Positions 23,551 to 30,928 of a DNA stretch of 53,084 nt are shown one piece after another (position 1 is the first letter of the stretch; every line of letters begins with the position of its first letter). A model generated the notes under the pieces. The model made no database searches and was not told the DNA's origin. It saw only the letters and a program-made list of their open reading frames with translations. The stretch covers positions 1 to 53,084 of the forward strand of contig NZ_CAKUAL010000005.1 of NCBI RefSeq assembly GCF_934636505.1, read 5' to 3'. This DNA is from an uncultured Ellagibacter sp. (GTDB taxonomy: Bacteria > Actinomycetota > Coriobacteriia > Coriobacteriales > Eggerthellaceae). The position numbers and the translations under genes were made by a program.

Positions 23551-24345
23551 TTACGCGCGCTCGAGCGGGAAGTCTCCCAGGTTCACGCTTTCCGTCACGT
23601 CGATCGCGGTTCGCTCAACCGGCACGAAGCCGCGCGCCTCGATGGCAAGGCCGTACGTCCCTTCGTCGATGCCGCGGAAGTAGAAGTCGCCGAAGTCGTC
23701 CGTCAGCGTTTCGACCGTCTCGCCGTTCGGCATGGTGAGCATGACTTTCGCGCCCTCGATGATCTCGTTGTCCTTCGGGTCCCACACATCACCCGCTATG
23801 AACAGATGCGGACGGTTGAGGTAGAAAACGCGCGGGGCCCCCTTGCTTGGTGGCGTCAGCGTCTCCGCCGCCTCTATTTCGGAAGCGAACTCCTCCGCAT
23901 CGCCGAACCGCAGGGCGCCCGTTGCGCACAGATCGACGCAATGCGGAAGTTTCCCCTCGTCAACCAAGTGGGCGCACCCCGTGCAGGCCTGGGGAACATC
24001 GAGCTTCTCGTTGTAGTACACGCCCTCGAAGCGCTCCGCGATATCGCGACGGCCCTTGGCCTTTTCGGGCATGATCACCTGCAGCCCGTCTTCGCGCTCC
24101 ATCAAAACCTCGGGCGCATAGTCGGCGATGGCGGGATCCTGCCCCCCGAACACCGGCCAGTATTCGACGCGAACCTTCGGAACCTGACCATGTTCGCGTT
24201 GCTTAACCGCGCACCAGAACTGCCCGGAATTCGGCTGCGGCGCGGCGTAAGGAGCCCAATCGTTGCCGCTATGCTCGTCTTTGCACGCAATCTGACAGTT
24301 GTAGCACCCGCTGCATTTCGCGACATCTACCATGAATACCTTCAT
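23551..24345 (-). CDS. Pyrogallol hydroxytransferase-like small (Fe-S) subunit E
   Basis: The 264-residue protein has CSGCYNCQIAC (Cys11, 14, 17, 21) and ACTGCAHL...HCVDLC (Cys121, 124, 136, 140), followed from about residue 176 by a carboxypeptidase-regulatory/transthyretin-like beta domain (GDVWDPKDNEIIEGAKVML, TDDFGDFYFRGIDEGTYGL). A ferredoxin joined to a C-terminal beta-barrel is the layout of the transhydroxylase small subunit (AthS, about 275 aa). As I recall, that protein holds three clusters; here the middle segment (about 60-110) has no cysteines, and only nine cysteines exist in total, so at most two clusters fit. ATG 24345 follows GGGGGAGG and lies 12 bp after the stop of its large subunit. 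It should serve in electron transfer or structural support of E. Confidence 0.8.
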   Translation of the reverse strand: MKVFMVDVAKCSGCYNCQIACKDEHSGNDWAPYAAPQPNSGQFWCAVKQREHGQVPKVRVEYWPVFGGQDPAIADYAPEVLMEREDGLQVIMPEKAKGRRDIAERFEGVYYNEKLDVPQACTGCAHLVDEGKLPHCVDLCATGALRFGDAEEFASEIEAAETLTPPSKGAPRVFYLNRPHLFIAGDVWDPKDNEIIEGAKVMLTMPNGETVETLTDDFGDFYFRGIDEGTYGLAIEARGFVPVERTAIDVTESVNLGDFPLERA

Positions 24346-24357
24346 AGCAACCTCCCC

Positions 24358-27042
24358 CTAGCGTTCCTCGATAAACCATGCGTCCTGCATAACCCCGAAG
24401 TCTGGGTCGTAAGGCCTGTTGAACGCCTCGGGATACTGCTTGGCCAATTCGAACACGTCGACTTTTTCCACACCTACCAAATACCCGCTCGTCACCTCGC
24501 CGGCGCAGTTCTTCGAGGCAACCGCCTTCGGCGCGATGAGGTTGTTCGTTCCCCCTCGGTCGGAAACGCCGGGCTCAATGGGGTCGATGCGCGCCCCGTG
24601 GTCCTGCAGAACAGAATGCGGCATTATGCGTTCGGTCACATATGCGCCGCCCATCGTCCAGCCGCGCTCGTTGTAGATCCGCACGATGTCGCCGTGTTCG
24701 ATGCCAAGCCGCTTCGCATCGGCGGGGTTGATCCACACGGGCTCGTAGCGGTAGCCGTCAGGTCCCATGATTTTGCAAGTCTCGATCTCGCGCAGCCACG
24801 TGCAGTCGTCCATCTGGGAATGCAGACGCCAATGCGGGTGATTCGACACCAAAAGGAAGGGGTACTTCTTGCCGCGCGGCGTGGTGAGCCGCTCGTCGGG
24901 ATGCGTTTCCCCCTTCTCGATCCAGTGCGGATAAGGCGGGCGCTCAGTGTCGTCGGGGAAGTGCTCAGCCAAACGCGGCGAATAGTATTCAATCTTGCCC
25001 GACGGCGTGGTAAGGGGATACTGTTCAGGATCCTCGTAGAATCGCTGGAAGCCCGCCTTGTCGTTTTCCCAGTCCTTCGCCGTCGGCACAACGTAGCATT
25101 CCTTTTCGAGGAACTCCTCGAAGGAAATCCTATCCTGGATACCTGAGCCCAAAAAGCCGCGCTTGATCTTGTCGTCGATGGTCTCGCCGCCCGTTATGTC
25201 GTCGTACATGTCGAGCTTCTTCGCGATTTCAAGCGTGCTCTCGTAGTCCGACTTCGATTCGCCAAGGGGCTCGATGGACTGGCCCTCGATCATGAGCACG
25301 TTGTAGTTGCCCGACGATATGTCGCAGTTGATGTCGCGCTCTTCGAACTTGGTGTTAATCGGCAGAAGGATATCCGCCAAAAGGCAGTCGTCCTCCATCC
25401 AGATGTGCTGCGCGATGACGGTTTCGATGTAGTCCGAGCGAATGGCGTCCATGAACTCGTTGCCGCCGTTCCACGAGCTTGTCCATTTGGGGGAATCGGT
25501 CCACACCATATGGATGCGCTCGCTCCCGACAACCGGGTACTGGTACTTGACGAACTGGTCTTCGGTCGGCAGGCCCGCGCAGGTCACGCCGTACCATTCC
25601 AGCGGATGCTCATGGTCGTAATCGCCCGCCAAAGCCTCGGGGATAAGCGTTTCGGGAACGAACGATTCGCGCTGATCGGCCGCGTAAGGCCACAGAATGT
25701 CGTTGAGCGTCGGGATTACTTCGGAACGGGGCGCAGGCATTTGGCTCGTCAGGCCGAACAGCTGCCATTCCATCATCTTCACCTGGTTGCGCCCGGGCTT
25801 TCCCAGCGCCTGCATGCCCAGAAGCGCCACTTCCAAGCGCGCTGGTTCGTGGCTGTAGGTCGATCTGATCATCGAGCCGCCGTTGCAATGCGCGATGGAA
25901 ACGTTGCGCTTGGCCCAATGGCGGGCGAGCGCCTTGATAATGCGCGCGGGAACCCCGCACACGCCTTCCGCCCATTCGGGCGTCTTCACAATACCATCGT
26001 CTCCGCCGTTCACATGGTAGACGAACCAGTCGAAGCCAATCGAGTGGGTTTCGATGTAGTCCTTATCGTACAGGTCTTCCGTGATCCACACGTACGCAAT
26101 CGCAAGCTGCAGCGCCGAATCGGTGTTCGGAAGAATGGGAATCCACTTGTCCGCATGCACCGCCGCGCCGTAGTTCACGTCGGGACAGATGTAAATCTGC
26201 TCCACGCCGATGTCGGTAAGGAAGAAGCAGTACCTGCTAGGGAAGCACCCGCCCCAGCCCCACGGGGTGGTTTCCACATCGCAGCCCCAGAACAGAACCG
26301 AGTCGCTGTTCTTCGCCACGTCGTTGAACAGGTTGTACTGGTCGCCTTCGCCCACAGGGTCCTGCCCCCAGATGTGCTTGGCGCCCCAGTACCAGCCTTC
26401 CCAGCTATCGGGGTTGCGGGCCTGCATGGTGTAGCCACCGCCCTTCGCGCGGCCGATCTGAACCGAGCCCTGCTCGTCTTCGTGCATCCAGAAGTCGTTC
26501 ACCAGCTCAACGCCCGTTTCCTTAACGGCTATCTGGTCGAGCAGATAGCCCTCGGTTCCGCGCGGCCCGTGAATCGTCTTGATAAGATGATGGCCGTCGG
26601 ACTGAACCAGGATGGAGTTCAACCCATAGCATTCCTTAACGCGCCTAATTTCCTTGGCGATGATGTCGGTGGCCTCGTCCCAGCTGATGCGCTCGTATTT
26701 GCTTTTCCCGCGGTTCTGGGGATTCCTTTCGCCGTCGGGATCCCAATCGACGCGCTTCATCGGGTGAAGGATGCGGTTCGGCGAATAGACGCGCTGTTTG
26801 TACGCAATCGCGAACGGCGAGAGCTCTGTTTTCTCCTTCGCCTTGAATTTCTTGCCGCGAGCTTCGATGCTCCACGGATTCAACCCGTCTTCGCTTTGAT
26901 GATTCACGTAGCTGAACGGCCTTGTGCGCAATATCTTCCCGTCGCGCACATCGATTTCGGCGGAATCCGATGCCGTGCAGGGGCCGCAAAAGCCCATAGT
27001 TTTGATGGTGGTGGTTATCTCTCCACGCTGTTTTCCAGTCAT
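24358..27042 (-). CDS. Pyrogallol hydroxytransferase-like large subunit E
   Basis: The 894-residue MGD protein belongs to the transhydroxylase (AthL) branch of the DMSO reductase family; the Pelobacter enzyme converts pyrogallol plus a tetrahydroxybenzene co-substrate to phloroglucinol without net redox change. The N-terminus has only GFCGPC (Cys19, Cys22), not a four-Cys [4Fe-4S] motif, as expected for AthL. NPDSWEGWYWGAKHIWG (about 211-227) contains an Asp-Ser pair where this branch places its catalytic Asp and Mo-ligand Ser (by recollection). Further blocks are WGCDVETTPWGWGG, TDSALQLAIAYVWI and LVSNHPHWRLHSQMDD. ATG 27042 is preferred (GAGGG six bases upstream) over two in-frame starts that add 4 or 14 residues. 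There is no export signal. It heads the E-D gene run. Arsenate- or formate-type reductases are less likely. Confidence 0.85.
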   Translation of the reverse strand: MTGKQRGEITTTIKTMGFCGPCTASDSAEIDVRDGKILRTRPFSYVNHQSEDGLNPWSIEARGKKFKAKEKTELSPFAIAYKQRVYSPNRILHPMKRVDWDPDGERNPQNRGKSKYERISWDEATDIIAKEIRRVKECYGLNSILVQSDGHHLIKTIHGPRGTEGYLLDQIAVKETGVELVNDFWMHEDEQGSVQIGRAKGGGYTMQARNPDSWEGWYWGAKHIWGQDPVGEGDQYNLFNDVAKNSDSVLFWGCDVETTPWGWGGCFPSRYCFFLTDIGVEQIYICPDVNYGAAVHADKWIPILPNTDSALQLAIAYVWITEDLYDKDYIETHSIGFDWFVYHVNGGDDGIVKTPEWAEGVCGVPARIIKALARHWAKRNVSIAHCNGGSMIRSTYSHEPARLEVALLGMQALGKPGRNQVKMMEWQLFGLTSQMPAPRSEVIPTLNDILWPYAADQRESFVPETLIPEALAGDYDHEHPLEWYGVTCAGLPTEDQFVKYQYPVVGSERIHMVWTDSPKWTSSWNGGNEFMDAIRSDYIETVIAQHIWMEDDCLLADILLPINTKFEERDINCDISSGNYNVLMIEGQSIEPLGESKSDYESTLEIAKKLDMYDDITGGETIDDKIKRGFLGSGIQDRISFEEFLEKECYVVPTAKDWENDKAGFQRFYEDPEQYPLTTPSGKIEYYSPRLAEHFPDDTERPPYPHWIEKGETHPDERLTTPRGKKYPFLLVSNHPHWRLHSQMDDCTWLREIETCKIMGPDGYRYEPVWINPADAKRLGIEHGDIVRIYNERGWTMGGAYVTERIMPHSVLQDHGARIDPIEPGVSDRGGTNNLIAPKAVASKNCAGEVTSGYLVGVEKVDVFELAKQYPEAFNRPYDPDFGVMQDAWFIEER

Positions 27043-27369
27043 AATTTCCCTCATCCAGGTGTGTCGATGCAAGCCTTCGGGCAACGAACCCCCAAGGCAT
27101 GTGCCGTTTCGATGCGCACGGACGCAAACGCCCCGCGCGCCTTTGAATTAGGTCGTTCGGATGAATTGCGAGAAAATCGCTAGGTAAGCGGCAAAGAGAG
27201 ATGCGCGAGCCACCAGGAAAGTCGGTTGTCGTTGTGGAAGTCGCGTTCTACCGCACGCCACGAAAACGAGAGCGCGCGCTCCGAGCTTGACGAATCAACA
27301 GAGATGGATTTCCCCATACGAACCATTCCCCCTTCCGCTCATTTCTCCCGCAAGTAGCTTATCAGGCTA

Positions 27370-27477
27370 AAAGTAAGTTTTGACGCTTTAAGGAAAGAAG
27401 GGAAACGCCGTTTTGGCGCCGTTTTCAGGCAAGTCGGGGCATGGACAACGAACAGATCGCCGCGGTGAAACTTACCC
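27370..27477. promoter_or_regulatory. Element pair in the E / zinc-ribbon divergent region
   Basis: AAGTAAGTT (27370-27378, extended AAAAGTAAGTTTTGAC) and an inverted, weaker copy AACTTACC (27469-27476) lie about 99 bp apart in the 479-bp gap between divergent E large (starts 27042) and the zinc-ribbon gene (starts 27522). The opposed orientation mirrors the A/B region. The remainder of the gap (27043-27360) shows nothing else I can assign. Confidence 0.45.
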
Positions 27478-27521
27478 GTTCTTTGCTACGCTCGCACCAG
27501 GCAAAGGAAGGGAGCGAAACG

Positions 27522-27713
27522 ATGGGCGCATGCTACAGCTGCAACAATTGCGGGAAATGCCGCGAGTTGTCGCAGCAGCTTGCGGGGCTGTGCCCGATGT
27601 GTCGGGCTCCTTTGCCCCCCGATGCCGCAAAGTGCCCCGCATGCGGAAAACCCGTCCCCCGAAAACCTGGGCTAACCAGAGCGGACGTTAATCAGGCAGC
27701 GAACGGGTCCTAA
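27522..27713 (+). CDS. Small cysteine-rich zinc-ribbon protein 1
   Basis: The 63-residue protein contains CYSCNNCGKC, CPMC and CPACGKP, i.e. eight cysteines in CxxC spacing that suit two zinc ribbons or, less likely, an Fe-S or rubredoxin-like site. The GAAGGGAG ribosome site directly precedes ATG 27522; an upstream in-frame ATG at 27441 adds 27 non-conserved residues. It is divergent from E and lies beside the TetR cluster. A related protein is encoded at 28776-28961. The function is not known to me; a role in metal handling or redox sensing at the molybdoenzyme locus is speculation. Confidence 0.55.
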   Translation: MGACYSCNNCGKCRELSQQLAGLCPMCRAPLPPDAAKCPACGKPVPRKPGLTRADVNQAANGS

Positions 27714-27742
27714 GGCTTAGCCGTTAGTTTCCGAATGATTTA

Positions 27743-28411
27743 TTAGAAGCTCCCGAACAGATGCCTGTCGGCGCTGAACAGCTTCGAGAGCCCCGTGGGC
27801 TGGGACAAAAGCGATTTCTCGAGGGAATCCCATACAACGTCGAGATGGCTTAAGTAGAACTGGCGCAGGTCCTTCTCGTCGAGGACGCCCTTTTTCCTGA
27901 ATCTATACAGATCGGTGCAGTTGCGATACAGCCCCAGCACGACGGAGGCGCACAGGGCGACCATGTCGTTCGGCTCGACGCCGTGTTTCAGCTGCGCGTG
28001 CTTGAATATCGTGCAATACAGCGATTCCACGATCATGACGTTTTCAAGCTCGAAGCGGTTGAAAACGCCCGATTCGTCGCGCGCGGTATGCAGGATATAG
28101 CTTACGTCGAACAGCCCGAACATGAGCTTGTAGTCCTGCACCATCGTTTCGAGCACTTTTTCCTTCAACGGCATATCCGCAGGTAAAGAGCTTGTGAACG
28201 ATTTCAGCTCGACGATGTTCTCGCGGCTGAACTTCCTTAGGATGGATTCTTTCGTCGGAAAGTAGTTGTAGAGCGTTCTTGTGGAAGTTCCCGCCTCTGC
28301 GGCTATGTCCGAAAGCGTGGTCTGCTTGTAGCCGAGCTCGCAAAACAGTGTTAAAGCCGCATCGTAGAGCCGCTGCTCCATTGCGCGCCTGTTGTCGTCC
28401 CTTGTCCCCAT
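27743..28411 (-). CDS. TetR/AcrR-family regulator
   Basis: The 222-residue protein has the N-terminal TetR helix-turn-helix (about residues 12-58): LYDAALTLFCELGYKQTTLS, then DIAAEAGTSTRTLYNYFPTKESI, a near-consensus match. The remaining ~160 residues are helical and would form the ligand-binding and dimer domain. ATG 28411 follows a GGGGGGAA run. It is the last gene of a three-gene run (zinc ribbon 2, orphan ferredoxin, TetR). A TetR regulator here could sense a phenolic ligand and control the E-D or MFS promoters; the palindrome at 20819-20837 is a candidate target. No direct evidence links them. Confidence 0.85.
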   Translation of the reverse strand: MGTRDDNRRAMEQRLYDAALTLFCELGYKQTTLSDIAAEAGTSTRTLYNYFPTKESILRKFSRENIVELKSFTSSLPADMPLKEKVLETMVQDYKLMFGLFDVSYILHTARDESGVFNRFELENVMIVESLYCTIFKHAQLKHGVEPNDMVALCASVVLGLYRNCTDLYRFRKKGVLDEKDLRQFYLSHLDVVWDSLEKSLLSQPTGLSKLFSADRHLFGSF

Positions 28412-28435
28412 TTCGATTCCCCCCGTTCGATCCGT

Positions 28436-28783
28436 TTACCGCTTGCGCAAGATGAAAAGGGACATCTTCTGCTTTGCTTTCACCAAATCGGCGAGCTCAT
28501 CCGCTTCGCCGCACGAGATGATGCTATACGAGCAGTGCCGCACGCATGCGGCCTGACCGCCGCTTTTCACACGCCCGGCACACGCGTCGCACCAATCGGT
28601 GGGAATCGGCACGAAGTCGTATTGCCACGAGCCGTCTTCAGTGCGCCAAGGGCCGAGCTTCATAACCTTGATGCCCATTTTGTCGGGGCCGACACCGCGT
28701 TCGGTCATGCAGGCGACTTCGCAGTCCAGGCACCCCAGGCAGTATTCGTAATCGACGAGCATGGCGGGAGCCGAATTACTCAT
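28436..28783 (-). CDS. Orphan 4Fe-4S ferredoxin of the molybdoenzyme small-subunit family
   Basis: The 115-residue protein has CLGCLDCEVAC, CDACAGRV and ACVRHC, matching the ferredoxins of A-D in length and layout (GIKVMKLGPWRTEDG, DFVPIPTDWCDAC), but no large subunit gene lies next to it. The start is ATG 28783 (a GTG three codons earlier is possible). It overlaps the end of the zinc-ribbon gene by 8 bp, so translation is coupled to it. It may be a spare or shared electron carrier for a distant large subunit, or a redox sensor working with the co-encoded TetR regulator. All eight cluster cysteines are intact, so it is not obviously decaying. Confidence 0.85.
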   Translation of the reverse strand: MSNSAPAMLVDYEYCLGCLDCEVACMTERGVGPDKMGIKVMKLGPWRTEDGSWQYDFVPIPTDWCDACAGRVKSGGQAACVRHCSYSIISCGEADELADLVKAKQKMSLFILRKR

Positions 28784-28961
28784 GCATATCACCGCGCTTC
28801 ATTCGGGAGCTGAACCCCGCAGACGAACCGGGGGCGGGAGGTTGCGGTGCACCGCATGCAGGGCAGATGGATGCAAACATGTCGGGCAGCTTTTCGTGGC
28901 ACACCAGGCATCGACCTTGCCTTTCGATGCACTTCCCACAGTGAATGCACGGACAGCACAT
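28776..28961 (-). CDS. Small cysteine-rich zinc-ribbon protein 2
   Basis: The 61-residue protein has CCPCIHCGKC, CLVC and CPACGAP, a pattern equal to zinc-ribbon 1 at 27522-27713 (CYSCNNCGKC, CPMC, CPACGKP). GAGGGG precedes ATG 28961. It leads a run with the orphan ferredoxin and TetR. Both copies end in a Pro-rich and then polar tail. The family is unknown to me; structural zinc binding is the safest reading, with participation in protein-protein contacts likely. Confidence 0.55.
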   Translation of the reverse strand: MCCPCIHCGKCIERQGRCLVCHEKLPDMFASICPACGAPQPPAPGSSAGFSSRMKRGDMHE

Positions 28962-29266
28962 ATTTCCCCTCTTCTCCTCGTCGATTTCAGTTTATCATTG
29001 AGTTTATGCGCATTCTTCTGTACAGCGCAATTTACATCGGCAGCTCAACGATGGGCCGTTGGCATGTCGAATACGTAAAGCAACTTGCCGAGGGAAAACC
29101 CAAAGTCCATAGGCATTGTAAGATATCCAGAAAGTTCGTAGGGATGAACCATTATGCTCCCGACGAAATACATAATAAAACGGACTGCCTATAATCAGGG
29201 ATGGTCGCGAGAATCCAGCCGTGGAGGAAGTAAGGCCTTCTAAACTTGCAGATCCTAATTGGCCGC
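28962..29266. other. Intergenic region without a recognisable gene
   Basis: An ATG at 29005 opens a frame reaching 29194 on the plus strand, but there is no good ribosome site and the translation resembles no family I know. The segment is more A/T-rich than its surroundings. It may be promoter sequence for the zinc-ribbon/ferredoxin/TetR run plus a decayed fragment. Confidence 0.3.
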
Positions 29267-29303
29267 CTAAAAAAGCCTGCGGACCCTAGCACCTGCAGGC
29301 TTT
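29267..29303 (-). terminator. Intrinsic terminator (distal) after the amidohydrolase
   Basis: On the minus strand AGCCTGC pairs with GCAGGCT around a 14-nt loop and is followed by TTTTTT. It backs up the hairpin at 29385-29419. Confidence 0.75.
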
Positions 29304-29380
29304 GATATTCTGACTCGTCAATTGTTGCGTTGCGATCCGCTTTTTCGATCTTGTTTTTTGACGAACCTGGATTCCGAAAA

Positions 29381-29420
29381 CAACAGGAGCGCCCTTCTCG
29401 CGATGAGAGGGGCGCTCCTG
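29381..29420 (-). terminator. Intrinsic terminator (proximal) of the amidohydrolase gene
   Basis: AGGAGCGCCC (29385-29394) pairs with GGGCGCTCCT (29410-29419) 20 bp after the stop codon; TTGTTTTC follows on the minus strand. Confidence 0.75.
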
Positions 29421-29438
29421 CCTTGCAAGCCGTCTGCC

Positions 29439-30734
29439 TTAGAGCTCGGAGATGATGCGCTTCGTGCGCGCGGAGACCTCGGCCTTCACCTGCTCGAGGT
29501 CGATACCCGGGCAAACGCCGTCGCGATAGACCACCTCGCCGTCGCACATGGTGAGCACGACATCGGAGCCATGGCCCGAAAACACGACGTTGACCTCGGG
29601 GTTTGTCATGGGGCACCACGCGGCGCCGGTCGTGTCGAGCACCGTGAGGTCGGCCTTCATGCCCACCTTCACAAGCCCGCAATCCTCGCGCCCCTGCGCG
29701 AGCGCTCCCCCGCGCGTGGCGGCGGCGATGACCTGCTTGGGAGAGATGATCGCGGGGTTAAGCTCGTGCCCCTTGTAAATCGTGCCCATGAGGTACATGT
29801 CCTGGAACAGATCGTGGTTGTTGTTCGAGGCCATGCCGTCGGTGCCGAGCGCCACGTTCACGCCCGCATCAAGAAGCTTCTGCACGGGCGCGAACCCGCT
29901 TGCGAGCTTCATGTTGGAGGCAGGGTTCAAGGCAACGGTCGCGCCGCGCTTGGCGAGGATCTCGATGTCCTTGTCGTCGACCCACACGCAGTGCGCCGCG
30001 ATCACCGGCACGTCGAACACGCCGATGCTCTCGAAGTACTGCACGGGCGTGAGGCCGTCGTGGCGGCCCTTGCATTCCTCGTGCTCGCTTTTCGTCTCGG
30101 AGATGTGGATATGGATGGGAAGGCCCGCCGCTTTCGCCACTTTCCCGATATCGGTGCAGGTGATGGGGTTTGACGTGTACTCGGCATGGATGTTGTAGTC
30201 CACGCGGATGCGCCCGTCCTGCGCGCCATGGTACTGCTTGACGATGCGCTCCATCTTCTCGCACATGGGGTATTCCGCAAACGGCTTCGGCTCGAAGTAG
30301 AGCACGCTCTCGCAGACGTTCATCTTCATATGGGCCTCGCCCACCGCCTGCACGCGCTCGTCGGTGGCGTAGTACATGTCCGACGCGCTGACCGAGCCGT
30401 AGCGCGCCATCTCGGCGAGGGCGAGCTTGGTCGCCCAGTAGTTGTCCTCGGGGGTCATCTTGCCCTCGAAGGGCCACACGAGGTTGTTGAGCCACTCCTG
30501 CAGGGGCACGTTTTCCGCATAGCCGCGCAGAAGCGTCATCGGCAGGTGCGCGTGGGCGTTGTAGAGCGCCGGCATGAGCAGGCGGCCGCGGCCGTCATAG
30601 GTCTCGCCGTAGTCGGCGGCGTTCTCGGGGGCGGCGTCGCCGATGTAGTCGATCGTGCCGTCTTTGACGCCCACCCACTGATGGGCCTGGTAGTCGAGAT
30701 TCTCGTCGAGGATATCGATGTCGGTGAAAAGCAA
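29439..30734 (-). CDS. Amidohydrolase (MtaD / S-adenosylhomocysteine deaminase-like)
   Basis: The 431-residue metal-dependent hydrolase matches the TrzN/AtzA/MtaD subgroup that deaminates adenosine-type substrates. Metal and catalytic motifs are in order: NAHAHLPM (HxH, about 59-66), HIHISETKSEHE (about 205-216), AAHCVWVDD (about 240-248) and GTDGMASNN (about 293-301). The ends form the small beta composite domain. The start is TTG 30734 with AGAGGAG upstream. The probable substrate is S-adenosylhomocysteine, methylthioadenosine or 5-deoxyadenosine; other amidohydrolase substrates cannot be excluded. It is a single-gene unit with two terminators. A methionine synthase-like gene 5 kb away may point to methyl-cycle metabolism. 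Confidence 0.85.
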   Translation of the reverse strand: MLFTDIDILDENLDYQAHQWVGVKDGTIDYIGDAAPENAADYGETYDGRGRLLMPALYNAHAHLPMTLLRGYAENVPLQEWLNNLVWPFEGKMTPEDNYWATKLALAEMARYGSVSASDMYYATDERVQAVGEAHMKMNVCESVLYFEPKPFAEYPMCEKMERIVKQYHGAQDGRIRVDYNIHAEYTSNPITCTDIGKVAKAAGLPIHIHISETKSEHEECKGRHDGLTPVQYFESIGVFDVPVIAAHCVWVDDKDIEILAKRGATVALNPASNMKLASGFAPVQKLLDAGVNVALGTDGMASNNNHDLFQDMYLMGTIYKGHELNPAIISPKQVIAAATRGGALAQGREDCGLVKVGMKADLTVLDTTGAAWCPMTNPEVNVVFSGHGSDVVLTMCDGEVVYRDGVCPGIDLEQVKAEVSARTKRIISEL

Positions 30735-30928
30735 GGGGATGCTCCTCTCTGTTCGCTTTCAATGGTATCCATTATAGGACTGCATCTAGTAATGCGCGAG
30801 CCTCGATGTCTTTCTCGGGAAGTCACGAGGTAGCACTTCATAAAATATTTTAACGCAGATAAGTAATCGAAAACCAATTACTCTGCGTTAAAATATTGTC
30901 GAACGGTACTCTATAAGAAAGGTCGTTT

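Noticed and set aside
24358..27042. Assignment of E as arsenate or formate reductase
   Set aside because: The N-terminal four-Cys cluster motif is missing and the small subunit carries a transthyretin-like domain, both pointing to the transhydroxylase branch.
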